A stretch of 64,000 bases of DNA from Undibacterium sp. CCC3.4 (lineage in GTDB: Bacteria; Pseudomonadota; Gammaproteobacteria; Burkholderiales; Burkholderiaceae_D): NCBI RefSeq assembly GCF_034347425.1, contig NZ_CP133779.1:1240001-1304000 (forward strand), given 5' to 3'. How positions within the stretch are numbered: the stretch's first letter is position 1; each line of letters begins with the position of its first letter. A program made the translations under genes and the position numbers. Shown piece by piece: positions 16,186 to 26,415 of the stretch. The notes under the pieces were generated by a model. That model did no database searches and was not told where the DNA came from. It saw nothing but the letters and a program-made list of their open reading frames with translations.

Positions 16186-17388
16186 CTACCAGCGCGATTC
16201 CCGCTCCGGCGTCGAGGAGATATGATGGATCGACAGATCGGCACCTTGGAATTCTTCTTCTTGGCTCAGGCGTATGCCCATACTCCGTTTCAGCGCGCCG
16301 TAAATGACAAAGCCACCGGTCAGCGCAATCGCCACGCCCAAGCCGGTACCGATGAGCTGTGACATAAAACTCACGCCCCCCATACCACCGCAAGCCTTGA
16401 GTCCGAAAATACCAGCGGCCAAACCACCCCAGGTGCCGCATAAGCCATGCAAGGGCCAGACCCCGAGGACATCGTCGATCTTCCATTTATTTTGAGTGCG
16501 TGCAAACATCGAGACGAAGATGGCACCGGCAATTGCACCGGTGGCGAGTGCGCCGAGCGGATGCATGAGGTCGGATCCGGCACAAACGGCCACCAAGCCG
16601 GCCAATGGCCCGTTATACACGTAACCTGGATCGTTTTTTCCCAATACCAAGGCCGCCAGCGTACCGCCGACCATGGCCATGAGAGAATTAAGCGCCACCA
16701 AGCCATTCATTTTTTCCAGCGACTGCGCGCTCATGACGTTGAAGCCAAACCAGCCTACCGTCAAGATCCATGCACCGAGCGCCAGAAAGGGTATCGACGA
16801 GGGCGGATGCGCGGCTACGGCACCGTTTTTCATATAGCGACCGCTGCGAGCGCCAAGCAGTAAGACGGCTGGCAGGGCGACCCAACCGCCAACTGCATGC
16901 ACCACCACGGATCCGGCGAAATCGTGGAATTCCGCCGAGAAGCTGGCCTTCAACCAGGCTTGTATGCCAAAACGCTGATTCCAGGCGATGCCTTCATACA
17001 GTGGGTAGACGAAACCGACCAGACAGGCGGTGGCGATCAATTGGGGATAAAACTTTGCGCGTTCGGCAATGCCGCCAGAGATGATGGCAGGTACTGCGGC
17101 GGCAAAGGTGAGCAAGAAGAAAAATTTGATCAACTCGTAACCATTTTTATTTGCCAGTACCTCGGCAGAGGCGTAGAAATCAACGCCGTAAGCGACGCCA
17201 TAGCCGATGAAGAAATAGGCTAGCGTTGAAATAGCGAAATCAACCAGAATTTTCACCAGCGCATTCACCTGATTTTTCGACCTGACCGTGCCGAGTTCAA
17301 GAAAAGCAAACCCGGCGTGCATCGCTAAGATCATGATTGCGCCAAGTAATACAAAGAGCGCGTCGGCGCCGTTTCTCAGTCCATCCAT
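16186..17388 (-). CDS. amtB: Ammonium transporter
   Basis: The 400-residue protein starts MDGLRNGADALFVLLGAIMI at ATG 17388, behind a GGGGAT ribosome site, and has eleven hydrophobic segments. The Amt signatures are present: the conserved Asp156 in FHDFAGSVVVH with pore His164, the second pore His314 in HGLCGTWGG, and the early AFLELGTVRSKN segment. It conducts ammonium/ammonia across the inner membrane. A glnK gene, usually next to amtB, is not found here. The N-terminal hydrophobic segment is the first membrane helix and not an obvious cleaved signal. Confidence 0.93.
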   Translation of the reverse strand: MDGLRNGADALFVLLGAIMILAMHAGFAFLELGTVRSKNQVNALVKILVDFAISTLAYFFIGYGVAYGVDFYASAEVLANKNGYELIKFFFLLTFAAAVPAIISGGIAERAKFYPQLIATACLVGFVYPLYEGIAWNQRFGIQAWLKASFSAEFHDFAGSVVVHAVGGWVALPAVLLLGARSGRYMKNGAVAAHPPSSIPFLALGAWILTVGWFGFNVMSAQSLEKMNGLVALNSLMAMVGGTLAALVLGKNDPGYVYNGPLAGLVAVCAGSDLMHPLGALATGAIAGAIFVSMFARTQNKWKIDDVLGVWPLHGLCGTWGGLAAGIFGLKACGGMGGVSFMSQLIGTGLGVAIALTGGFVIYGALKRSMGIRLSQEEEFQGADLSIHHISSTPERESRW

Positions 17389-17679
17389 TTTTATCCCCAA
17401 TTTAGTGCAACTATGAAATAGAACTGTTCGATTAAGCAAAAACCGTTCCATTCTGGTGCGCATTCGTAATTCCTTGATATTTATGAGGAATATGAAAAAA
17501 ATATATTTTTTTCGAGGCTGGCGCGCTGAAATGATGCGTTATTACTCCGCATTTTGGTGCGATCGAATAATCTTGCCGTACAGGAAGAGCGCGAATTGAA
17601 TCGGCTCTTTCAAGCAAAAATTAGCCTGCGAAGAGAAGGATGCTTGCTATGATGGCGGCTCCACTGTGAAAGGAAGACC

Positions 17680-18072
17680 ATGAACATTGCCAACTGGTGC
17701 GTACTCAGCGCCTGCTTACTACCGATTGTCACGATTGGTTTAGCCAAGGCCGCCTCAGCGCGGCGCGGCAAGGCTGACGAACTGTATGATAATCATGATC
17801 CGCGCAGTTGGAGCAATGCGCTCAAGGGCTGGCAACAACGTGCGAATGCCGCGCAGAATAACGGCTGGGAAGCCTTGCCCTTGTTTTGTGCGGCAGTGAT
17901 TTTGGCGCAGCAAGGGCATGCCGAGCAAGCGCGCGTCGATCAGTTGGCGATGCTGTTTATCGGTTTGCGCATCGTCTATATCGCGGCGTATCTGGCGAAT
18001 CTGGCGACACTACGCACCCTGCTCTTTAGTGCAGGCATATCTACCTCGATCGCAATCTTGCTGCTGTCTTGA
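17680..18072 (+). CDS. MAPEG-family membrane protein
   Basis: This 130-residue protein has four hydrophobic segments and the MAPEG pattern: the basic loop after helix 1, NHDPRSW, then RANAAQNNGWEALPLFCAAV and LRIVYIAAYLANLATLRTLLF. Eukaryotic relatives are glutathione-dependent membrane enzymes, while the bacterial role is unclear. AGGAAGACC provides the ribosome site. A short membrane-protein gene follows 24 bases downstream and may be co-transcribed. Confidence 0.85.
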   Translation: MNIANWCVLSACLLPIVTIGLAKAASARRGKADELYDNHDPRSWSNALKGWQQRANAAQNNGWEALPLFCAAVILAQQGHAEQARVDQLAMLFIGLRIVYIAAYLANLATLRTLLFSAGISTSIAILLLS

Positions 18073-18096
18073 GCGCGGACCTGCCGCCGGAGAGCT

Positions 18097-18351
18097 ATGA
18101 TGAACCCCGATGAGGCACAACAGTTGTTGCTCGGCTTACTGCCCTCCCCAGCCTATCTGTTCGGGGCTATCGTGTTTGGCATCATCGGTTACGCCGCCTA
18201 CCGTTTCGGTAAAACCCACGCGCACAGCAAAATCAAGTGGACTGGCGTGGCCCTGATGTTCTATCCCTACCTCAGCGGCAGCGATACCGGCTGGCTCTAC
18301 GCCATCGGCAGCGCGCTGTGTGTTGCTTTATGGGTGTTCCGGCGTCAGTGA
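18097..18351 (+). CDS. Small membrane protein, function unknown
   Basis: The 84-residue product has two or three hydrophobic segments (about 18-35, 47-62 and 64-80), and I do not recognise the family. Two adjacent ATGs occur at 18097 and 18100 behind GGAG. The second gives the better spacing. The end overlaps the convergent acetyltransferase gene by 24 bases. Confidence 0.65.
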   Translation: MMNPDEAQQLLLGLLPSPAYLFGAIVFGIIGYAAYRFGKTHAHSKIKWTGVALMFYPYLSGSDTGWLYAIGSALCVALWVFRRQ

Positions 18352-18891
18352 TTTTTCCAACACATCAAATTCCAGATGCTCAACGAGCATGCTTTCTTTG
18401 GCATTGTGTGGAAACGGCAGGGTGCGCCCGGTACGGACATAGCCACGCCGCTGGTAGTAGGCGATCAGTTCGGGACGGATGCTGATGACAGTCATCCACA
18501 CCGTTTCGGCTTGCCACAATTGACGCGCATGCTGTTCGGCCGCGTGCATGAAATATTTGCCTAAGCCTTGGCCTTGCAAACCGGGACGCACGACGAACAT
18601 ACCTAAGTAGGCCGAGCTACGGTCTTTTTTCAATTGCACGCACGCGATCAGCTCGCTGTCGCGTACACATAACAAAATAAGAGAATCGGCGGCGGCCACC
18701 AAATCGAGCACCTCGGGTGCCAAGATGCGTGGGCCAGCCAGTAAATCGGCTTCGGTGGTCCAGCCTTGACGGCTGCTGTCGCCGCGGTAAGCGCTGTTGA
18801 CCAGCGTGGCGATGGCAGTGGCATCGGCCGCCGTAGCGGGCCGCAAGGTACAGGGAAAAGGGGCACTGGCCGTAGCGCTGAAAGTCATCAT
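18328..18891 (-). CDS. GNAT-family N-acetyltransferase
   Basis: This 187-residue protein has the GNAT fold: the opening LRPATAADATAIATLVNSAY, the strand LGMFVVRPGLQGQGLGKYFM containing the acetyl-CoA-binding Q-x-x-G-x-G/A, and IRPELIAYYQRRGYVRTG near the end. Members acetylate small amines or protein N-termini. The substrate is not predictable here. It is divergent from the phosphatase gene at 19013. Confidence 0.85.
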   Translation of the reverse strand: MMTFSATASAPFPCTLRPATAADATAIATLVNSAYRGDSSRQGWTTEADLLAGPRILAPEVLDLVAAADSLILLCVRDSELIACVQLKKDRSSAYLGMFVVRPGLQGQGLGKYFMHAAEQHARQLWQAETVWMTVISIRPELIAYYQRRGYVRTGRTLPFPHNAKESMLVEHLEFDVLEKSLTPEHP

Positions 18892-19012
18892 CGAGGGAAC
18901 TCAAAATAGGAACGAGGGCATCATAACACGGCCCGATTTATCGATTTTTGACATTTCATTTCAGTTGTCACGTGTAAGATAAACTACCGGAACTTATAGC
19001 CGCCATCCCGAC

Positions 19013-19504
19013 ATGCATGCCATTACCTCGATACTGTTCGTTTGCACAGGCAACATTTGCCGGTCGCCAACAGCAGAAGCTATCCTACGCGCCAAGCTCG
19101 AAGTGGCCGGCTTAGGTCAGCGTTTACATATCGATTCGGCCGGCACACATCTGCAACATATCGGCGAAGCGCCCGATTCGCGCTCACAACATTTTGCCTT
19201 GCTGCGCTCTTATGATTTACAACACCTCCGAGCACGGCAAATCAAGGCCGACGATTTTGCCAGCTTCGATTTACTACTGGCAATGGACAAACACAATTTG
19301 GCATTGTTAGAAGCGGCCTGTCCGCTGCCGCATCGTCATAAAGTGGCCTTGTTCATGAACTATGCGATCACCACCGAGGCGGACGAAGTGCCCGATCCAT
19401 ATTATGGCGGTGCCGCAGGATTCGAACAGGTGCTCGACTACATAGAAGATGCTGCCGCAGGCTTACTGGCCACTTTACTGGCAGAGCAGTCGCTCGATTG
19501 CTGA
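19013..19504 (+). CDS. Low-molecular-weight protein tyrosine phosphatase
   Basis: This 163-residue cytoplasmic enzyme has the active-site loop VCTGNICRSPTAEA with nucleophile Cys11 and Arg17, and the general acid Asp128 in VPDPYYGG. Length and layout match bacterial LMW-PTPs. No tyrosine kinase or exopolysaccharide genes are adjacent, so the usual partner is not evident. Confidence 0.93.
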   Translation: MHAITSILFVCTGNICRSPTAEAILRAKLEVAGLGQRLHIDSAGTHLQHIGEAPDSRSQHFALLRSYDLQHLRARQIKADDFASFDLLLAMDKHNLALLEAACPLPHRHKVALFMNYAITTEADEVPDPYYGGAAGFEQVLDYIEDAAAGLLATLLAEQSLDC

Positions 19505-19645
19505 CACACGGCTGACCGTTCATCCCTCAAATTTTGCGTTTCATCCACAAATAGTGCAACTTTGGCATTTACCGCTTGTCCAAGTCGGCTAGCTGCGGAA
19601 TACTGCTGGATTCGTCTATCCCTGTGCCTTTCAACCGGATTTGCC

Positions 19646-20815
19646 ATGTTACCTAAATTACTCTTCATCGCCGCCATCGGTGCGTCCTTGGTCGGCTGTA
19701 GCAATCAAAAAGATGCTGAGGCGACAAAATCGCCCATGCCAGTTGCGGCCACGGCTGGGCAGGGGGGAAATAAGACGACGCCAGCGCTGCTGATCGCTCC
19801 CGAAGATGTGTTTATCGTCAGCAGCAATGAAATCAACTCCGGCCCGGTGATTACCGGTTCGGTACAGCCGGAACGCAAAGCCGATCTGCGTGCGGAAGTA
19901 CAAGCCATCGTGCTGCAGGTGTTGAAAGAGAACGGCGACGGCGTCAAGCGCGGCGATGTGCTGGTCAGATTGGATGAAACGGCGATCCGCGATAACCTCA
20001 ATTCGGCCGAAGACAATGCCCGCAGCGCCACGCTGGCGATGGATCAGGCCGACCGCTCGCTGCAAAGGCTCAAGACGCTGCGTGCCTCGGGCATGACCTC
20101 ATTGCAAGCGCTCGATGATGCCGAGCTCAAAGTCGACGCGGCGCGCAGCGAAGTATCGGCCGCCCGCGCCCGCGCTACCACGGCACGCCAACAATTACAG
20201 CGCACGGTGGTGCGCGCGCCGTTTGACGGCGTGGTCAGTGAACGCAAAGTCTCGGCGGGAGACACGGCAACGCTGGGCAAGGAATTAGTGAAAGTGATCG
20301 ATCCGACCAGCATGCGCTTCGTTGGCAATGTGTCGGCTGATAAGATTGCCATCGTTAAAGTTGGACAAGTGGTGAGTTTCCGTATCAATGGTTATACCGG
20401 TCAAGAATTTCATGGCAAAGTGACGCGGGTCGATCCGGCGGCCAACGATGTCACGCGTCAGGTCGAGGTACAAGTCGGTTTTATCGATGCCAACCAACCG
20501 CGTGTGGCCGGTTTGTTTGCCGAAGGCGTAATCGAAGCCAGTACGGTGAATGCCTTGACGCTGCCGGAAGCGGCCTTGGTGCGCGCCGGTGATCAGGTCT
20601 ATGTCTGGCGCGTTGCCGGCACGATACTCAAACGGGTCGACGTCGTGCTCGGCAAACGCGAGCAACGCAGCGGTAATTATGAGGTGCGCAGCGGTTTGGC
20701 ACCGGGGGATGTGCTGATGCGTAGTCCGAACTCGGGCTTTCACGATGCCCAGACGATTACCCGGGTAGCAGCCAATAAAGCGGCACCGGTGGCACCTGCT
20801 GTGCGAGGAAATTAA
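19646..20815 (+). CDS. RND efflux periplasmic adaptor lipoprotein
   Basis: This 389-residue protein has a lipoprotein signal (lipobox LVGC, Cys18), a biotinyl/lipoyl-like segment (VLQVLKENGDGVKRGDVLVRLD), an alpha-helical hairpin (about 110-170), then the second lipoyl half VVRAPFDGVVSERKVSAGDT and beta-barrel regions. It links an RND pump to an outer-membrane channel. ATG 19646 places the signal peptide first. The permease begins three bases after its stop codon. No outer-membrane factor is encoded next to it. Confidence 0.9.
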   Translation: MLPKLLFIAAIGASLVGCSNQKDAEATKSPMPVAATAGQGGNKTTPALLIAPEDVFIVSSNEINSGPVITGSVQPERKADLRAEVQAIVLQVLKENGDGVKRGDVLVRLDETAIRDNLNSAEDNARSATLAMDQADRSLQRLKTLRASGMTSLQALDDAELKVDAARSEVSAARARATTARQQLQRTVVRAPFDGVVSERKVSAGDTATLGKELVKVIDPTSMRFVGNVSADKIAIVKVGQVVSFRINGYTGQEFHGKVTRVDPAANDVTRQVEVQVGFIDANQPRVAGLFAEGVIEASTVNALTLPEAALVRAGDQVYVWRVAGTILKRVDVVLGKREQRSGNYEVRSGLAPGDVLMRSPNSGFHDAQTITRVAANKAAPVAPAVRGN

Positions 20816-20817
20816 TC

Positions 20818-23800
20818 ATGTTTTTATCTGATTTCAGTATCAAGCGGCCGGTCGCGACGATTGTCATGATCATCGCGCTCATGGCCATGGGCTTACTGGC
20901 CTTGAGTAAATTACGCGTGAATCAAAATCCCGATGTGGAAGTACCGGGTTTGTCGGTCATCATTAATTTTCCTGGTGCCTCGCCCGATACGGTGGAACGC
21001 GAAATCATTAATCGTTTGGAAAAATCTTTACTCAGTGTGCAGGGCGTGACCGAGCTCAATGCCTCGGCCAATGAAGGCGTGGCGCAGTTCGATATCATGT
21101 TCAATTTTAAAAAGAATATGATCGAAGCCTCGGATGAGGTACGCAATGTGATCTCCAGCGTGCGCTACAAAATGCCGACCGAAATGCGCGAACCGGTTAT
21201 CCAGCGTTGGGACCCGGCGGCCCAGCCGATTTTAAATATGGCTTTGTCGTCGAAAACTTTAAGCCATGCGGAAATTTCGCGCTTAGCCGAAGACAAGCTG
21301 GCCGACCGCTTGCGTGGCATATCAGGGGTGGCGACGGTGCGCGTGAACGGCTCGCTCAAACGTGAGTTGTCGGTATTGCTGCGGGCCGAAAAATTGCGCG
21401 AATATAATGTGTCGGTCAGCGATGTAGTGAACGCCTTGCGCAATCAAAATACCAATGCGCCGGTGGGTAAGCTGCGCGGAAACTTGGATGAAGAGAGTAT
21501 CCGTCTGGTAGGCCGAATCGAGTCGCCCGATGAATTTCAAAGTGTGGTGGTCAAACGCAATGGCGAGCAAATCGTGCGCTTGGCGCAGGTGGCGACGATA
21601 GCCGATGGCTTCGCTGATCTGGACAGTTTATCTATCCGTAGCGGTAAACCCAACGTCGGCATGCAGATCACCAAGTCGCGCGATGCCAGTACGGTTTCGG
21701 TGGCCAAGGCAGTGCATAAATTGGTCAAGGAAATCAATCACGAGTTCGAGCAAACTCATCCCGGTACGCTGTTGGAAGTGACACGCGATGGCGGCGAGGA
21801 AGCGCAAAGCAGCCTCGATAATGTGATCGATTCGCTGGTGCTTGGCGCTTGTCTGACCATTTTTGTGGTGTACGCTTTTCTCAACTCATGGCGCTCTACC
21901 CTGATCACCGCGCTCAGTCTGCCGACCTCGGTGGTGGCAGCATTCATCGCGGTGTGGTTATGCGGTTTCACGCTCAACTTCATGACCTTGCTCGGCTTGT
22001 CGCTGGCGATCGGCGTGTTGATCGATGACGCGATTGTGGTGCGGGAAAATATCGTTCGGCACATGCAGCTTGGCGCGGACCGTCGTACCGCCGCGCTCGA
22101 AGGCACGGCAGAAATCGGCATGGCAGTGGCCGCCACGACGTTTTCCATCATCGCTGTGTTTATTCCGGTCGCATTTATGCCCGGCATGCCGGGCGAGTGG
22201 TTCCGTCCGTTTGCGCTGACGGTGACCTGTTCGGTGCTCGTCAGTTTGGGGATTTCGTTTACGCTCGATCCGATGTTGTCGGCGTATTGGGGCGACCCAG
22301 TCGATCACCATCTGGCACCGAAACGCGGCATCAGCAAGTTGCTGGCGCGCTTCAATGATTGGTTCGATCAGCAAGCCGACCGCTATGGCAGAGTGATCGC
22401 CTGGGCCTTGCATCATCGCCGTGCCATGGCTGCCATCGCCTTCCTGAGTTTGGTGCTGGCCTTGGGCTTGCAGGTCAAGTGGGGTGGCACCAGTTTTTTA
22501 CCGGCGACCGACTCGGGTACCTTGATGATAGAAGTGCGCACGCCGGCTTCGTCGTCGCTCGAATACGCCAAGTTGAAAATGGAACGCGCAGCCGAATTAG
22601 CGCGCCAAATTCCCGAGGTGCGCGATACCAACAGTACCATCGCGCCGTCGGGTGGGCGGATTTACGTCGACATCGGTAAGCGTCATCAACGGCTGCGCAA
22701 TGCCAAGGCAATCAGCGCTGATTTACGCGCCAAAATACAAACCTTGGTCGGGGCGGAATATGTGGTGCTCGATGATTTGAACAATGGCGCGCAAAAGCCG
22801 GTGCAGATAGAATTCACCGGTCCCGATTCGCGCAAGCTGCTCGAAATTACCAGCGCGTATATGGAAAAATTGCACAGTGTGCGCGGCGCGGTCGACATCG
22901 GCTTGTCGCAGCAAGATCCAAAGAAAGAATTGAAGATCGAGCTCAATCGCGGCCTCGCCAATTCCATGGGCATTTCCTCGAATGATGCGGCACAGGCTTT
23001 ACGGGTAGCGTTTGCCGGCATCGAAGTCGGTGATTGGGTTGATCCTACCGGTGAAACGCGCGATGTGGCGGTGCGCTTGCACCCGGACGATCGGGTCAAC
23101 CGCGAAAACATCGAACGCTTGCCGATCGCCGTATCCGGCAGCAACCAGATGGTGCCGCTCGATCAGATCGCCACCATCAGCATGGGTAAGGGCCCTTCCG
23201 GGATTAACCACAGCAAGGGCAAACGCACGATTACCGTATCGGCCAATGTGGAGGGCCGTTCGACCGGCGAGGTGATTTCGGAAGCGAAAAAATTGGCAGA
23301 ATCATTCGATTATCCACCTGGCTACGGTTTGTCGGTGGCCGGTTCCGGGCAAGATCAGGAAGAAGTGTTCGGTGCCATGGCGATTGCTTTATTATCCGGC
23401 ATCGGCCTGATGTATCTGATCTTGGTCATGCAGTTCGGCTCGTTTACCGCACCATTGGGCGTGATGTTATCGCTGCCGCTGTCACTGATCGGTGTGGTAC
23501 TGGCCTTGCTCATTACCAACAGCACGATCAATTTGATGAGTTTGATCGGTGTGATCATGCTCATGGGGCTGGTGGCAAAAAATGCGATTCTCTTGCTCGA
23601 TGCGGCGCGTAAGAATGAAGCCGAAGGCATGGACCGGGAAGACGCGCTGATGCAGGCTGGCCGCGTGCGCTTGCGACCGATTTTGATGACCACGTTTGCG
23701 CTCATCGCCGGCATGATGCCGGTCGCACTGGGGCTCGGTGAAGGTGGTGATTTTTATCGACCACTGGCGATTGCTATCATCGGCGGCACCATCACCTCGA

Positions 23801-24030
23801 CCTTTCTGACCTTGTTAGTGGTGCCGACGTTTTACGACAGTATAGAAATTGCACGCGAACGGATGATGGACAAAATGCGCGCGCGTATGAGCCGTTACAA
23901 TGCCTTGTTCGGCTTCCTTGTTACCATGCTCGAGGCGCTGTGCACTTTGTGTCTGCTGCGTTTGGTGTACCGCGTGCTGGCACGGAGTGTGCGCTGGTTG
24001 GGGCAACACTTGCGCGCCCGTGCTGCCTGA
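20818..24030 (+). CDS. RND efflux permease (HAE1-type)
   Basis: This 1,070-residue inner-membrane pump has twelve hydrophobic segments in two repeats with large periplasmic loops. The opening FLSDFSIKRPVATIVMIIAL and the segment LLGLSLAIGVLIDDAIVVREN, with the paired aspartates for proton transfer, are typical of HAE1 pumps. The second half has LIGVIMLMGLVAKNAILLLD and GRVRLRPILMTTFALIAGMMP. It exports hydrophobic or amphiphilic compounds such as drugs. The C-terminal tail is a little longer than in AcrB and includes an extra hydrophobic stretch near 1035-1055. Confidence 0.92.
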   Translation: MFLSDFSIKRPVATIVMIIALMAMGLLALSKLRVNQNPDVEVPGLSVIINFPGASPDTVEREIINRLEKSLLSVQGVTELNASANEGVAQFDIMFNFKKNMIEASDEVRNVISSVRYKMPTEMREPVIQRWDPAAQPILNMALSSKTLSHAEISRLAEDKLADRLRGISGVATVRVNGSLKRELSVLLRAEKLREYNVSVSDVVNALRNQNTNAPVGKLRGNLDEESIRLVGRIESPDEFQSVVVKRNGEQIVRLAQVATIADGFADLDSLSIRSGKPNVGMQITKSRDASTVSVAKAVHKLVKEINHEFEQTHPGTLLEVTRDGGEEAQSSLDNVIDSLVLGACLTIFVVYAFLNSWRSTLITALSLPTSVVAAFIAVWLCGFTLNFMTLLGLSLAIGVLIDDAIVVRENIVRHMQLGADRRTAALEGTAEIGMAVAATTFSIIAVFIPVAFMPGMPGEWFRPFALTVTCSVLVSLGISFTLDPMLSAYWGDPVDHHLAPKRGISKLLARFNDWFDQQADRYGRVIAWALHHRRAMAAIAFLSLVLALGLQVKWGGTSFLPATDSGTLMIEVRTPASSSLEYAKLKMERAAELARQIPEVRDTNSTIAPSGGRIYVDIGKRHQRLRNAKAISADLRAKIQTLVGAEYVVLDDLNNGAQKPVQIEFTGPDSRKLLEITSAYMEKLHSVRGAVDIGLSQQDPKKELKIELNRGLANSMGISSNDAAQALRVAFAGIEVGDWVDPTGETRDVAVRLHPDDRVNRENIERLPIAVSGSNQMVPLDQIATISMGKGPSGINHSKGKRTITVSANVEGRSTGEVISEAKKLAESFDYPPGYGLSVAGSGQDQEEVFGAMAIALLSGIGLMYLILVMQFGSFTAPLGVMLSLPLSLIGVVLALLITNSTINLMSLIGVIMLMGLVAKNAILLLDAARKNEAEGMDREDALMQAGRVRLRPILMTTFALIAGMMPVALGLGEGGDFYRPLAIAIIGGTITSTFLTLLVVPTFYDSIEIARERMMDKMRARMSRYNALFGFLVTMLEALCTLCLLRLVYRVLARSVRWLGQHLRARAA

Positions 24031-24056
24031 GTATCATCGCCATCATCAACAGTCTG

Positions 24057-24088
24057 GCCTGTCAACTTCGGTTGACAGGCTTTTTTTT
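24057..24088 (+). terminator. Terminator of the RND operon
   Basis: GCCTGTCAAC and GTTGACAGGC pair around a UUCG tetraloop and are followed by eight Ts. Confidence 0.92.
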
Positions 24089-24122
24089 CAGCCTACGGCG
24101 TCGCTGATTTTTCTACTCAGAC

Positions 24123-25106
24123 TCAGCGCAGCGACAACTGACTGACGATTTCATACGAGCGCAGTCGCATTGCGTGATCAAAAATATTGGAAGTAATCAT
24201 CAATTCATCGGCACCGGTGCTGTCGATAAAATTTTGCATTTGTTTTTCGACCGTGGCAGCACTACCAATGGCTGAGCAAGCGAGGATTTGTTCCAGCAGA
24301 CCGCGTTCGGCTTGGCCTAGCTGTTGCATAAAGCCGGCTACCGGTGGCGGCAAGGGGCCGGGACGGCCGCTACGTAAGTTGAGAAAAGCTTGCTGCGCAG
24401 ATGTGGCGTGAAACTGCGCCTGTTCATCTGTTTCGGCTGCAAAAACATTAAATCCTAGCATTACATATGGTTTCGCGAGATAAGCCGAGGCTTGGAAACG
24501 CGTGCGATAGAGTTCGATGGCGGCCATCATTTGTTGTGGTGCGAAATGCGAAGCGAAGGCATAGGGCAAGCCGAATTCGGCGGCCAGTTGCGCGCCGAAC
24601 AGGCTCGAACCGAGTATCCATACCGGTACTGCCAAACCCTGTCCTGGCACGGCCCGAACCGAGAGTCTGGCGTCGTCGGCGAAGTAAGCGAGTAATTCGG
24701 CCACGTCTTGCGGGAATTCATCAGCGTCACTGTTTAAATTGCGGCGCAGCGCACGTGCAGTGCGTTGGTCGGATCCAGGTGCGCGGCCGAGGCCGAGGTC
24801 TATGCGCCCGGGAAAGAGTGATTCCAGCGTGCCGAATTGTTCGGCGATCACTAAAGGTGCATGGTTGGGTAGCATGATGCCGCCGGCACCGACGCGTATG
24901 CGCTTGGTGCCGCCGGCAATATGCGCGATCAGCACGGCCGTGGCGGCGCTGGCGATGCCGGGCATGCCATGGTGTTCGGCCAACCAGTAGCGCCGGTAGT
25001 CCCAATTCTCAGCGTGTTGCGCTAGGGATAATGAATTGCGAAATGACTGCGCCGCCGTACTGCCTGCCGCGATCGGAGATAAATCGAGTACCGAGAGATG
25101 TGCCAT
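24123..25106 (-). CDS. LLM-class flavin-dependent oxidoreductase (luciferase-like)
   Basis: This 327-residue protein belongs to the bacterial luciferase superfamily, group close to YhbW. Signs are [20 protein letters not shown], then [37 protein letters not shown] and [25 protein letters not shown]. It likely uses FMNH2 and oxygen, but the substrate is unknown. It converges with the RND operon and is probably transcribed alone. Confidence 0.88.
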   Translation of the reverse strand: MAHLSVLDLSPIAAGSTAAQSFRNSLSLAQHAENWDYRRYWLAEHHGMPGIASAATAVLIAHIAGGTKRIRVGAGGIMLPNHAPLVIAEQFGTLESLFPGRIDLGLGRAPGSDQRTARALRRNLNSDADEFPQDVAELLAYFADDARLSVRAVPGQGLAVPVWILGSSLFGAQLAAEFGLPYAFASHFAPQQMMAAIELYRTRFQASAYLAKPYVMLGFNVFAAETDEQAQFHATSAQQAFLNLRSGRPGPLPPPVAGFMQQLGQAERGLLEQILACSAIGSAATVEKQMQNFIDSTGADELMITSNIFDHAMRLRSYEIVSQLSLR

Positions 25107-25310
25107 TTGACGCCTGCCTGACTAGTCTGTGCGCGAAATAAGAAACTGCCGGGTAGCGCGCATTGTATCCCTACCCTGCTCTATTATGCGACAGTTCCGC
25201 TGCGGGGGTTTGCCGACCGGAATTGATGAGGCTGGCATGACGAGGTCCTCGGCAGTAAAATAGGCGGCATGGGCATACCTGATTAGAAAACTTTTTTTTA
25301 AAGGACTACG

Positions 25311-25559
25311 ATGTTCACCCCTATTTCTCACGGCATCAACACAAGCACAACAGCCACTAAGGCGCATACTGAGCAGCAAGACGGTCTGGTCAGCTCGGCA
25401 CTGGTAGTTGAACTCAAACAAGTCAGCACTTCAGCGCTGCTACCAACAGCAGCTGCACCAGCGCTGCAAAGCCTGAACCTGGCCGATCGCACCAGCATCT
25501 CTATGCGCTTCGCGCGGCTCAGCGTGACGCAGCCAGCAGCATCTCAGGATGCTGACTGA
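25311..25559 (+). CDS. Small hypothetical protein
   Basis: An 82-codon frame follows a clear ribosome site (AAAGGACTACG) and an AT-rich leader. The product is Ser/Thr/Ala-rich, with no signal peptide or membrane segment and no recognisable family. It may be real, but coding evidence is limited to the start signal and composition. Confidence 0.45.
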   Translation: MFTPISHGINTSTTATKAHTEQQDGLVSSALVVELKQVSTSALLPTAAAPALQSLNLADRTSISMRFARLSVTQPAASQDAD

Positions 25560-25817
25560 GAAAATAATTCGGCGTTCGTCAAACACAGGATATTGTTGCC
25601 ATCAAGGGCAGATGTATGGTCTTTTTCCCATGCTTCATCGTACTGGTACGCAATGCTATCAGTGATTATTTCGTACTTGCTGCCAAACAAAAATGCCCTT
25701 TTTTTAAGACTGTTTTTCAGTGCTGCGCACGAGTGAACTTAACTAAAAATTAATGCTCCTATTGGTTCCGGAGCACTATCCGGCCATGCGTTTCACCATC
25801 CCTGTTAAGGAGTTTTA

Positions 25818-26360
25818 ATGAAAAAAAATATCGTGCTCGGCATCTTGTTAATGGCTGGTGTTCCGATGTTAGCCGCAGCGGCGGTCAGCCTTCCTCGCAA
25901 CATCGAGGTCGAATTGCGCAATCCGCGCGGTACGCCGGGCTTACCGGCTGATTTGACCGAGATCACCGGCGCCATTGTCTGTGCCAGTAAGGTGTTTGCG
26001 CTTGAGGCCAGTCAGTTCAATTTCAATATCAACCGCGCGTCCCTGCCGGTGATTGCCGATGAACGTTGTACGGTGATGTTGAGCAGCATGACACTGAAAG
26101 TGCGCGGTAGCACAAGCTTGATTACCTATCGCGCCAGCGATAAGCCCTTGCTGTTGCCACTGCGATCGCTGAGCCAGCGTGGTAGTGCGCAGCAACCTTT
26201 GCTGGCACCGGAAGACAGCGCGGTCAGCATCGATTTGCAATCGACCGTGCCGGGCTTCCCGGCCCAGTTGTGGATTGCCGCGATTGCCGCACCGGGCATG
26301 CGTGCTATCGTCGGGCTGGATTTTTCGCGCACGCAGGCGATCAGTAATGTGATGCCTTGA
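25818..26360 (+). CDS. Hypothetical exported protein
   Basis: This 180-residue protein has a clear Sec signal peptide (MKKNIVLGILLMAGVPMLAA) and a strong ribosome site (TAAGGAG). The mature part has two cysteines near residues 55 and 83, possibly a disulfide, and beta-rich character. No family recognised. It is followed by a hairpin shared with the convergent glutamate dehydrogenase gene. Confidence 0.7.
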   Translation: MKKNIVLGILLMAGVPMLAAAAVSLPRNIEVELRNPRGTPGLPADLTEITGAIVCASKVFALEASQFNFNINRASLPVIADERCTVMLSSMTLKVRGSTSLITYRASDKPLLLPLRSLSQRGSAQQPLLAPEDSAVSIDLQSTVPGFPAQLWIAAIAAPGMRAIVGLDFSRTQAISNVMP

Positions 26361-26361
26361 T

Positions 26362-26398
26362 AAAAAAAATCCCCGACACCGTAAGCTGCCGGGGATTT
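26362..26398. terminator. Terminator between exported protein and glutamate dehydrogenase
   Basis: AAATCCCCG and CGGGGATTT pair over a 13-base loop. The long T-run is on the minus strand, so it chiefly serves the glutamate dehydrogenase gene. Confidence 0.75.
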
Positions 26399-26415
26399 GC
26401 ATACTGATACAGTCT